From: DATBLE01 sp046732255
GTDB taxonomy: Bacteria > Actinomycetota > Thermoleophilia > Gaiellales > Gaiellaceae
NCBI GenBank assembly: GCA_046732255.1
Contig: JBKPMR010000071.1
Coordinates: 1 to 58,748 of the forward strand
Reading direction: 5' to 3'
Length of the DNA: 58,748 nt
Both the position numbers and the translations under genes were made by a program. Within the stretch, counting starts at the first letter, position 1. Each line of letters starts with the position of its first letter. The notes below the pieces were generated by a model that was given only the letters and a program-made list of their open reading frames with translations, did not search any database and had not been told where the DNA came from. Shown one piece after another: positions 31,746-38,395 of this stretch.

Positions 31746-31749
31746 GTCT

Positions 31750-33861
31750 GTGTCCCCCCACACGAAGGCCGTCTCGCGCGAGCGGCAGGCTCCTCCTCTG
31801 CGAAAGCGGAAGGCCGGCGACCGGCTGCTGAACCGCGAGCTCTCCAGCATCGACTGGAGCACGCGCGTTCTCGAACAGGCCTTCGACGAGGGCCTACCCC
31901 TGCTCGAGCGGGTCAAGTACGCGGCCTTCTTCTCATCTCACATGGACGAGTTCTTCGCCGTCCGGGTCGCCGGGCTGCTCGACCAGCTCGCGTCCGGCCT
32001 GAACGTCCGTTCCGCCGACGGCCGCTCGCCACAGACGACCCTCGCCGAGATCCGCGACCGCGTGGAAGCGCTCACGGCACGCCAGGCCGCGCTTTGGTCC
32101 GAGGAGCTCGTTCCCGCACTCGCCGCCGAGGGGATCCGCATCGGGAGGATCGCCGACTGCGACGACGAGGAGCTCGAGGAGCTCGCTCTTCGATTCCGGC
32201 GCGAGATCTACCCTGTTCTCACCCCGCTCGCGGTCGGACCCGGCCAGCCCTTTCCGTACATCTCCCCTCTCTCGCTGAGCCTGGGCGTCTTCGTCCGCGA
32301 TCCCGAGAGCGGCGAGGAGCGTCTGGCCCGGGTCAAGGTTCCCGAAGGACTGCCCCGGTTCGTCGCCGTCGGCGCACGCGGGCTGTACGTCTTGCTCGAG
32401 GACGTGATCACACACTTCCTGGCGTCGCTCTTCCCGCAGATGGAGATCGGAGCGTGTGCCGTCTTCCGGCTGACCCGCGATGCCGACTTCGAGGTTTCCG
32501 ACGAAGCGGACGACCTGCTCGAGGCGGTCCAGCTCGAGCTGCGGCGCAGGCGCTTCGGCGACGTCGTCCGGGTCGAGGTGGCTGCTTCGGCGGCGCCGGA
32601 GCTGCTCGAGCGGCTGAGGCGCGGCCTCGATGTCGATGAGGATCAGGTCTATCTCGAGCCCGGCCCGCTCGCGCTCGCAGACGCGATGCAGCTCACCCAG
32701 CTCGACCGGCCCGACCTGAAGGACGAGCCGTGGGTGCCCGTGACGCCTGCCCGCTTCAACTCCCAGCCGAGTCTGATGTTCTCCGAGATCGCGAAGTCGG
32801 ACATTCTCGTGCACCAGCCCTACGACTCGTTTGCGGCCAGCTTCGAGGCGTTCGTCAGGTCTGCGGCCGACGACCCGGAGGTGATCGGCCTGAAGGCGAC
32901 CGTCTACCGGACGAGCAACGAGACGCCGCTCGTTCCCGCGTTGATCGAGGCGGCGGAGAGCGGCAAGCAGAGCGTCTGCCTGGTCGAGCTGAAGGCGCGG
33001 TTCGACGAGCGCAGAAACATCGAGTGGTCGCAGGCGCTCGAGCGTTCCGGGGTCCACGTCGTCTACGGCTTCCCGAACCTGAAGGTCCACGCGAAGGCCG
33101 TGCTCGTCGTTCGTCGCGAACCCGGAGGCCTGCGCCGGTACGTCCACATCGGGACCGGCAACTACCACTCGGTCACCGCCCGCCTGTACGAGGACTTCGG
33201 TCTCTTCACGGCGGATCCCGACATCGCCGACGACGTTGCGAACCTCTTCAACTACGTGACCGGCTTCGGGAAGCCGGAACGGTTCCGGAAGCTCCTGGTC
33301 GCGCCGTTCAACCTGCGGGACCGCGTGATCGAGGAGATTCGCAAAGTTGCCCAGGCGGCAGCTGCGAACAAGCACGCGGTGATCAGGATCAAGGTGAACC
33401 ACCTCAGCGATCCGGCGATCATCGACGAGCTGTACCTCGCGTCCCAGGCAGGCGCCAAGATCGACCTGATCGTCCGCAGCGTCTGCGCGCTCCGACCCGG
33501 CGTGAAGGGGATGAGCGAGAACATCCGAGTCCGGAGCGTGCTCGGCCGGTTCCTGGAGCACAGCCGCGTCTACCACTTCGAGGCGCGCAACGCCCGGCGG
33601 TACTTCGTCGGGAGCGCCGACCTCCTCCCCCGCAACCTCGACCATCGGCTCGAGGCGGTTGCTCCGGTCGACGACGCACGGCTGCAACAGCGCCTCGGCG
33701 CGGCCCTCGACGCGCTGCTCGACGACGAGACGGCATGGCAGCTGCAGCCCGACGGGACGTGGAAGCGGCTCGCGCCGAAGAAGCCCGATCAGGCCCGTTC
33801 GGGCCAGGCGACGCTGATGCGGCTGGCGCGACGCCGCCGCCGTTCGCGGCCCGTGACCTGA
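31750..33861 (+). CDS. ppk1: Polyphosphate kinase Ppk1
   Basis: 703-residue enzyme polymerising the ATP gamma-phosphate into polyphosphate, and reversibly. N-terminal domain LLNRELSSIDWSTRVLEQAFDEGLPLLERVKYAAFFSSHMDEFF; middle PLAVGPGQPFPYISPLSLSLGVFV; catalytic PLD-like domains with NLKVHAKAVLVVRR and YVHIGTGNYHSVTARLYEDFGLFT, and LEHSRVYHFEARNARRYF, which carry the two catalytic histidines. GTG at 31750 is chosen because it starts 4 bases after the phoP stop and gives the right length. Co-transcription with phoP from a PHO box couples polyphosphate making to phosphate stress. Confidence 0.93.
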   Translation: MSPHTKAVSRERQAPPLRKRKAGDRLLNRELSSIDWSTRVLEQAFDEGLPLLERVKYAAFFSSHMDEFFAVRVAGLLDQLASGLNVRSADGRSPQTTLAEIRDRVEALTARQAALWSEELVPALAAEGIRIGRIADCDDEELEELALRFRREIYPVLTPLAVGPGQPFPYISPLSLSLGVFVRDPESGEERLARVKVPEGLPRFVAVGARGLYVLLEDVITHFLASLFPQMEIGACAVFRLTRDADFEVSDEADDLLEAVQLELRRRRFGDVVRVEVAASAAPELLERLRRGLDVDEDQVYLEPGPLALADAMQLTQLDRPDLKDEPWVPVTPARFNSQPSLMFSEIAKSDILVHQPYDSFAASFEAFVRSAADDPEVIGLKATVYRTSNETPLVPALIEAAESGKQSVCLVELKARFDERRNIEWSQALERSGVHVVYGFPNLKVHAKAVLVVRREPGGLRRYVHIGTGNYHSVTARLYEDFGLFTADPDIADDVANLFNYVTGFGKPERFRKLLVAPFNLRDRVIEEIRKVAQAAAANKHAVIRIKVNHLSDPAIIDELYLASQAGAKIDLIVRSVCALRPGVKGMSENIRVRSVLGRFLEHSRVYHFEARNARRYFVGSADLLPRNLDHRLEAVAPVDDARLQQRLGAALDALLDDETAWQLQPDGTWKRLAPKKPDQARSGQATLMRLARRRRRSRPVT

Positions 33862-33886
33862 CGCCGTTTTCGGCCCACGTAGCTCC

Positions 33887-33919
33887 TTTCACCACCTCGT
33901 TACCAGAGCGTTTCCGCTT
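33887..33919 (+). promoter_or_regulatory. PHO-box-like direct repeats upstream of ppx
   Basis: Three 11-base units TTTCACCACCT (33887-33897), CGTTACCAGAG (33898-33908), CGTTTCCGCTT (33909-33919), followed by TCACAGCC-like sequence. The ATG of ppx is 31 bases further. It gives ppx its own Pho-type promoter right after ppk. Confidence 0.6.
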
Positions 33920-33950
33920 CACAGCCGAGGCTGAAGGGAAGATCCCGGAG

Positions 33951-34844
33951 ATGAATGTTGCCGTGGTGGACGTCGGCTCGAACACGATCCGGCTTCTGGT
34001 TGGCGCGCGCGTGGGCGGCGAGCTCACGGCTGTCGCTCGGGGCAAGCGGGTCGTCGGCCTCGGCCGTGACGTCGAGGAGCTCGGGGCGATCTCGGCGCCG
34101 AAGCTGGCCGAGGCTGCGGCGTGCGTCTGCGACTTCGTCGACGACGCTCGCGCTGCCGGTGCCGCGATGATCGACGTGGTCGTCGCCTCGCCCGGGCGGC
34201 AGGCACGAAACGCCGACCAACTCGTCCGGTTGATCTCTCGGGCGTCCGGGGCACATGCCCGTGTCCTCACGCAGGAGGAGGAGGCGCGCCTCGCCTTCGA
34301 GGGCGCGCTGGAGGACACCGCCGGCGAAGGGACGGTTGCCGTCTGCGACGTCGGCGGCGGGTCGGCGCAGATCGCCGTCGGCACCGCCGACGGCGGGCCG
34401 GCCTGGCTGCGGTCGATCGACCTCGGATCGCTCAGGCTCAGCGCCCGCGTCGCGCACTCCGACCCCCCGAGCAAGTCCGAGCAGGCCGCGCTGCGGGCCG
34501 AGGCCCGGTCGGCGATCTCGAGGCTCACGCCCCCGTTGCCGGCGAACGCCCTTGCCGTCGGCGGGAGCGCACGCGCACTGCGCAAGCTGGTCGGCAAGTC
34601 GCTCGGCCGGGACGAGCTCGCGGAGGCGATGCGGATCCTGCGGCGGCTCTCCGCCGAGGAGCTGAGCGAGCGCTACGACGTCGACGTCTGGCGCGCCCGC
34701 GCGCTGCCCGCCGGCGCGGCGATCGTGGCCGAGCTCCAGTCGCTGTTGCACATGCCGCTCGAAGTCGGGAAGGCCGGCGTGCGCGAGGGCGTCTTGCTCG
34801 ACCTGCTCGACCGGCTGCCTGCGGTTCAGGCCGGCGGCAGGTAG
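33951..34844 (+). CDS. ppx: Exopolyphosphatase / guanosine pentaphosphate phosphatase (Ppx/GppA short form)
   Basis: 297-residue ASKHA-fold phosphatase. Phosphate-1 motif VAVVDVGSNTIRLLVGARVGG, phosphate-2 VAVCDVGGGSAQIAVGT; RVLTQEEEARLAFEGAL holds the catalytic glutamate, and later ANALAVGGSARALRKL. It lacks the C-terminal HD-like half of E. coli Ppx, as in mycobacterial Ppx1. It degrades polyphosphate or pppGpp. ATG 33951. It follows ppk but has its own PHO box. Its last 19 bases overlap the SixA-like gene (convergent). Confidence 0.88.
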   Translation: MNVAVVDVGSNTIRLLVGARVGGELTAVARGKRVVGLGRDVEELGAISAPKLAEAAACVCDFVDDARAAGAAMIDVVVASPGRQARNADQLVRLISRASGAHARVLTQEEEARLAFEGALEDTAGEGTVAVCDVGGGSAQIAVGTADGGPAWLRSIDLGSLRLSARVAHSDPPSKSEQAALRAEARSAISRLTPPLPANALAVGGSARALRKLVGKSLGRDELAEAMRILRRLSAEELSERYDVDVWRARALPAGAAIVAELQSLLHMPLEVGKAGVREGVLLDLLDRLPAVQAGGR

Positions 34845-35254
34845 GTCTCGGGTCGGACCTCCCGGTCTTCGACCTGGAGCACCCAGATCGAGCCTTTCTT
34901 GCACGGCCGATCCCAGCCGATCAGCTCGCCGATCACGTCCCCGTGGGTCGCCAGCGCCGGCACCGAGCCGTGGAGCTCCTCGAGGAGCGCCGTCACCTGG
35001 TCGCGGGTCGACCCCTCGGCGAGCTCGTCTCGCTCCTCGAGCGCGACGCCGAGGCGCTTTGCAGCCGGCTCGAACGTCTGCACGCACCGGACGAACGGGC
35101 TCGAGACGAGCCGGGTCGCACCGAGCTCTTCCAGTGTCTTCGCGAGGCGCTTCGCCTGCTTCCTGCCCTTCGCGTCGAGCGGCCGCAGCGCGTCGTCGCC
35201 GACCCAGGTCTCGCGGTCGCCTGCACGCGAGTGGCGGACGAGCAGCACCCTCAT
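34826..35254 (-). CDS. SixA-like histidine phosphatase (MutT1 C-domain type)
   Basis: 142-residue histidine phosphatase. RHG motif MRVLLVRHSRAGDRETWVGDDALRPLDAKGRKQAKRLAKTLEELGATRLVSSPFVRCVQT with RHS in place of RHG, and the second histidine in PALATHGDVIGELIG. Start is 4 bases after the NUDIX stop (35259), so the two are co-translated. In mycobacteria a NUDIX plus histidine-phosphatase fusion (MutT1) is encoded next to ppk1; here the two halves are separate adjacent genes near ppk1/ppx. It may therefore act on the diphosphate product or a diadenosine polyphosphate. Confidence 0.85.
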   Translation of the reverse strand: MRVLLVRHSRAGDRETWVGDDALRPLDAKGRKQAKRLAKTLEELGATRLVSSPFVRCVQTFEPAAKRLGVALEERDELAEGSTRDQVTALLEELHGSVPALATHGDVIGELIGWDRPCKKGSIWVLQVEDREVRPETYLPPA

Positions 35255-35258
35255 CGGC

Positions 35259-35669
35259 TCAGCTCTCGATGGTCCGCGCGGATCGGAGGACGGCGACGTC
35301 GCGCGGATAGGTGAGCTGCTCCTCGGCGTCGGCGACGGCGATCCAGCGCGCCTTGTCGACCTCGCGTGACGGTCGCAACCGCCCCGCCGCCGGCCGCATC
35401 AGCCAGTAGCGGACGAGCTTCGTCCTCCCGGACGAGTCGACATACGACGAGCGCTCGAGCTCGTGGACGAGCTCGCAGACGAGACCCGTCTCCTCCTCGA
35501 CCTCGCGCAGGGCGCACTCCTCGTCGCTTTCCCCGTTCTCGGCTTTGCCCTTCGGGAGCGTCCAGTCGTCGTATTTCGGCCGATGGACGACCACGACCTC
35601 GGGCTCACCGTCGCAGTCGCGAACAACCACGCCGCCGGCTGCGCGGACCGGTTCCGAGCTGCTGCTCAC
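35259..35669 (-). CDS. NUDIX hydrolase (MutT1 N-domain type)
   Basis: 136-residue NUDIX hydrolase. The box GKAENGESDEECALREVEEETGL matches Gx5Ex7REUxEExGU exactly. The N-terminus AAGGVVVRDCDGEPEVVVVHRPKYDDWTLPKGK resembles MutT/Ap4A hydrolases, and the C-terminal REVDKARWIAVADAEEQLTY is also typical. GTG start. It is the first gene of a two-gene operon with the SixA-like phosphatase and its substrate is probably an oxidised nucleotide or ApnA. Divergent from phoP2. Confidence 0.88.
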   Translation of the reverse strand: MSSSSEPVRAAGGVVVRDCDGEPEVVVVHRPKYDDWTLPKGKAENGESDEECALREVEEETGLVCELVHELERSSYVDSSGRTKLVRYWLMRPAAGRLRPSREVDKARWIAVADAEEQLTYPRDVAVLRSARTIES

Positions 35670-35686
35670 CGTGGGCTGATCCTAGT

Positions 35687-35714
35687 AGGGACAGTCCCTT
35701 AAGGGACTGTCCCT
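35687..35714. repeat. Perfect 28-bp palindrome next to a PHO box
   Basis: AGGGACAGTCCCTT (35687-35700) is followed directly by its exact complement AAGGGACTGTCCCT (35701-35714). It contains the GGGACTGTCCC element also found at 8080-8110. Here the flanking genes are divergent, so a simple terminator role does not fit. It lies 18 bases from the NUDIX start and 2 bases before the PHO-box repeats. Confidence 0.75.
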
Positions 35715-35716
35715 CG

Positions 35717-35749
35717 ACTCACCGCCTCTTCTCCGCCTGTTCACCAACC
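35717..35749 (+). promoter_or_regulatory. PHO-box-like direct repeats upstream of phoP2
   Basis: Units ACTCACCGCCT (35717-35727), CTTCTCCGCCT (35728-35738), GTTCACCAACC (35739-35749) at exact 11-base spacing. The following leader to the phoP2 ATG at 35932 is long (about 180 bases) and contains a hairpin at 35804-35826. Confidence 0.6.
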
Positions 35750-35803
35750 CGGAAACCGCCCTCCTGCCGTCCGGCGTACCCTTTGAGACGTGGCTCCCCT
35801 CGC

Positions 35804-35826
35804 GCCGCCCGCCCTGCGCGGGCGGC
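35804..35826 (+). other. Hairpin in the phoP2 leader
   Basis: GCCGCCCGC (35804-35812) and GCGGGCGGC (35818-35826) are exact 9-bp complements with a 5-base loop. It lies about 105 bases before the phoP2 ATG in an otherwise non-coding leader, so attenuation or mRNA stabilisation is possible. No U-tract follows. Confidence 0.5.
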
Positions 35827-35931
35827 ATGCGTTCTCAGGCCGGTGGGCGCAGATCACCCCCGCCGAGCCGGCAGTCGGCGCCGGGCAAAGCCCGACACCG
35901 ACGCGAAGGCGGACAGTCTAAGCTCGTCGCG

Positions 35932-36630
35932 ATGCCGAAGGTGCTGATCGTCGAGGACGACGAGGTGATCGCGCAAGGCATGGCTGCTCACCTCGCCTCC
36001 GAGGGCTTCGACCCCGTGGTCGTGAGCCGCGGCGAGCAGGGGCTCGCCCGACTGCGCTACGAGAATCCCGACGTCTGCGTCCTCGATCTGATGCTCCCCG
36101 AGCGGGACGGGTGGAGCCTGATCGAGACGGCCCGTAACGAGGGGATCGGCACGCCGATCGTCGTCGTCAGCGCACGGGGGACCGAGCACGACCGGGTGCA
36201 CGCGCTCGAGATCGGCGCAGACGACTACCTCGTCAAGCCCTTCTCGATGAAGGAGCTCGTCGCCCGGGTGCGCGTCGCCGTCCGGCGCGGTGTCACGCCG
36301 CAGGCGGCGCCGCGCGGCGAGCCGATCGAGGTGGAGGAGCTCCGGATCGACCCGCGCGAGGTGCAGGCGTTCGTGGCGGGCCAGAGCGCCGACCTGACCC
36401 CGACCGAGTTCCGCCTCCTCTACGCGCTCGCGCTCGAGAACGGCCGCGTAGTGTCGCGCGACGAGCTGCTCCAGCGACTGTGGGGTCGGCGCGAGACGCA
36501 CCGCGACCGCACCGTGGACGTCTTCGTGAAGAAGCTCCGAGAGAAACTCGACCTCCCCGGCGCCCGCCACACTTTCATCCAGACGCGCTACGGCGTCGGC
36601 TACAAGTTCGAGCCGATCAGCAAGAGCTAG
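35932..36630 (+). CDS. PhoP/RegX3-like response regulator (orphan paralogue, copy 2)
   Basis: 232-residue OmpR-family regulator closely similar to the regulator at 31050 along its whole length. It shares IVEDD, LMLPERDGW, GTPIVVVSARGTEHDR, DDYLVKPFSMKELVARVR and the winged-helix end RTVDVFVKKLREKL...GVGYKFE. The phospho-acceptor Asp and DNA-recognition helix are intact. No kinase gene is adjacent, so it is an orphan in this window, likely phosphorylated by the same PhoR or by another kinase. A PHO box lies upstream, which suggests Pho control of this second regulator. The GH5 gene starts 5 bases after its stop. Confidence 0.9.
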   Translation: MPKVLIVEDDEVIAQGMAAHLASEGFDPVVVSRGEQGLARLRYENPDVCVLDLMLPERDGWSLIETARNEGIGTPIVVVSARGTEHDRVHALEIGADDYLVKPFSMKELVARVRVAVRRGVTPQAAPRGEPIEVEELRIDPREVQAFVAGQSADLTPTEFRLLYALALENGRVVSRDELLQRLWGRRETHRDRTVDVFVKKLREKLDLPGARHTFIQTRYGVGYKFEPISKS

Positions 36631-36635
36631 CCTCT

Positions 36636-37556
36636 GTGGACGGTCGGCGAGCGCTCCGCCGTGGGATCAGCTTCGGCAACGCCTTGGACGTTGCCCGCGA
36701 CGAGAAGCCGCCTCTGCAGCTCGAGGAGCGATATTTCGCCGAGGTGAGCGCGGCCGGCTTCGATTTCGTCAGGCTGCCGGTGCGCTGGTCGGCCCACGCT
36801 TCAGACGTCGCTCCCTATCTGATCGACGAGCCGTTCTTCGAACGCGTCGACCGAGCAGTCGAGTGCGCCCGGAACTACGAGCTGGCAGTCGTCCTGAACG
36901 TCCACCACTACCACGAGCTCCAGCGGACACCTGATGCCCACGCCGAGCGTCTTCTGGCGCTCTGGGAACAGATCGCACGCCGCTACGCCGATCGATCCGA
37001 CTGGCTTCTTTTCGAACTGCTGAACGAACCGCGCGACGCCCTCACAGCCGCGATCTGGAACGACCTGCTCGCCGGCGTCCTCGCCACCGTACGGACATCG
37101 AATCCCGATCGGATCGTTATCGTCGGGCCGGCGTCGATGAATGACCTCGGCGCACTCCCCGAGCTCCTGCTCCCCGAAGACCATCGCCTCGTCGCGACGA
37201 TTCATTACTACGCGCCCTTCAAGTTCACTCATCAAGGAGCACCCTGGGTTGCGGGAGCTGAACGTTGGCTAGGAACCCGCTGGGGCAGCGACGCCGACCA
37301 AGCCGCGATCACGCAAGACCTGAGTGACGCCGCCAACTGGGCCTGCGACCGCGGTCTTCCGCTTCTGATCGGTGAGTTCGGCGCCTATGAACAAGCCGAC
37401 CTCGAATCGAGACGACTCTGGACGAGCTTCGTTCGCTCCGAGGCTGAGCGGCTCAACTCGAGCTGGTGCTACTGGGATTTCGGGACCGACTTCGGAGCAT
37501 TCGATCCACAGCAAAACACCTGGTGCAAACCGCTGAGAGACGCTCTCTTGCTGTGA
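36636..37556 (+). CDS. Glycoside hydrolase family 5-like endoglucanase, cytoplasmic
   Basis: 306-residue TIM-barrel glycosidase. It starts GISFGNALDVARDEKPPLQLEERYFAEVSAAGFDFVRLPVRWSAHA, with HHYHEL, the acid/base Glu in WLLFELLNEPRDAL and the nucleophile Glu in LLIGEFGAYEQADL. Family 5 members cut beta-1,4 or beta-1,3 glucans. No signal peptide is visible from GTG 36636 and no earlier start gives one. It is 5 bases after phoP2, so it is probably in that operon, and its composition looks somewhat AT-richer than its neighbours. A secreted enzyme with an unrecognised start is the main alternative. Confidence 0.8.
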   Translation: MDGRRALRRGISFGNALDVARDEKPPLQLEERYFAEVSAAGFDFVRLPVRWSAHASDVAPYLIDEPFFERVDRAVECARNYELAVVLNVHHYHELQRTPDAHAERLLALWEQIARRYADRSDWLLFELLNEPRDALTAAIWNDLLAGVLATVRTSNPDRIVIVGPASMNDLGALPELLLPEDHRLVATIHYYAPFKFTHQGAPWVAGAERWLGTRWGSDADQAAITQDLSDAANWACDRGLPLLIGEFGAYEQADLESRRLWTSFVRSEAERLNSSWCYWDFGTDFGAFDPQQNTWCKPLRDALLL

Positions 37557-37590
37557 CGGCGAGGCTCGAGCTGCAGCCCCGCCAGGGTTG

Positions 37591-38316
37591 CTACGCGGCC
37601 AGCTGGACGCGCGCCGGCTCAGCTAGGTCGACGAGGTACGCGGGCAGCTCCGACCGCAGGTAGCGGACGACCGCCGTCTCGCTCGCCACACAGGGGAGCA
37701 GGGTCTTCCACGTCCACAGATGTTCTGGCCGGTGGAAGTCGCCGGACGCGACGCCGGGCAGCCCGGCCTGGGTCACCCACGGGAAGACGTCCCGGCGGTT
37801 CACCAGCTCGTAGCGGTCGACGAGGGACGCGAGCGCGCGTCCCTCCGCCGCCCATCTGCCGGTGCCGCGGTGGGAGCGAGCCGCCTCTTCCTGCGAGTAG
37901 GGGTGGGCCGCGACGAGCGCTGCGCCGCCAGCCCGTGCGTCCTCGAGCGCGCGGTCGAGGCCACCGTCCAGCGACACCGGTGTGCGCAGTCCGATCGCCA
38001 CCGCATGGGCGGACTGCGCCGGGTCGTGGTCGTCGTACGTCAGCTCCAGTCCGGGGATGAGGATCAACCCGTGCTCGACATCGGCGCGCCACGCTTCCTG
38101 CTCGATCTCGGCGAGGTAGTCGGCGAACGCGCCTGCGCCGGTGATGCGCCAGCGCGGATCGTGCCACTCCGGCCCGCTGCGGTCGACGTGGTCGGTGATG
38201 CAGAGGACGTCGAACCCGCTTGTGCCGTAGAGGTCGACGAGCTCGGGAATCGAGAGCTCGCCGTCGCTCCAGGTGGAGTGAGCGTGGAGCTCGCAGAGGA
38301 GAGGGCGTCCGCTCAT
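37591..38316 (-). CDS. PHP-domain phosphoesterase
   Basis: 241-residue PHP metallo-phosphoesterase. Motifs are CELHAHSTWSDGELSIPELVDLYG (HxH), LCITDHVD (TDH), ILIPGLELTYDDH (E), GAALVAAHPYS (HP) and VASGDFHRPEHLW (DxH), making the trinuclear metal site. Related proteins hydrolyse nucleoside 3',5'-bisphosphates, phosphohistidine or sugar phosphates. It is downstream of malQ on the same strand, but a PHO-box-like array (38362-38394) lies in between, so it probably has its own Pho-controlled promoter. Substrate unknown. Confidence 0.88.
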   Translation of the reverse strand: MSGRPLLCELHAHSTWSDGELSIPELVDLYGTSGFDVLCITDHVDRSGPEWHDPRWRITGAGAFADYLAEIEQEAWRADVEHGLILIPGLELTYDDHDPAQSAHAVAIGLRTPVSLDGGLDRALEDARAGGAALVAAHPYSQEEAARSHRGTGRWAAEGRALASLVDRYELVNRRDVFPWVTQAGLPGVASGDFHRPEHLWTWKTLLPCVASETAVVRYLRSELPAYLVDLAEPARVQLAA

Positions 38317-38361
38317 CGCTTGTCGTCTTCGGCCAGGCTAGCCGCCGTCCTCGCACCGGTT

Positions 38362-38394
38362 CGGTGAGCGTCCGGTGTCGCGCCGGTGAAGCCG
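38362..38394 (-). promoter_or_regulatory. PHO-box-like direct repeats upstream of the PHP gene
   Basis: On the plus strand CGGTGAGCGTC (38362-38372), CGGTGTCGCGC (38373-38383) and CGGTGAAGCCG (38384-38394) repeat at exactly 11 bases. Read on the minus strand this is a TTCACCGG / GACACCGG / CTCACCG array oriented to the PHP gene, about 45 bases before its start. Confidence 0.6.
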
Positions 38395-38395
38395 T

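Noticed and set aside
31933..33687. 584-codon minus-strand frame
   Set aside because: Mirror of ppk1; composition of a shadow frame and no domain.
36636..37556. GH5 gene as part of a mobile element
   Set aside because: Composition is only slightly AT-richer and no transposase, integrase, terminal repeats or tRNA are nearby.
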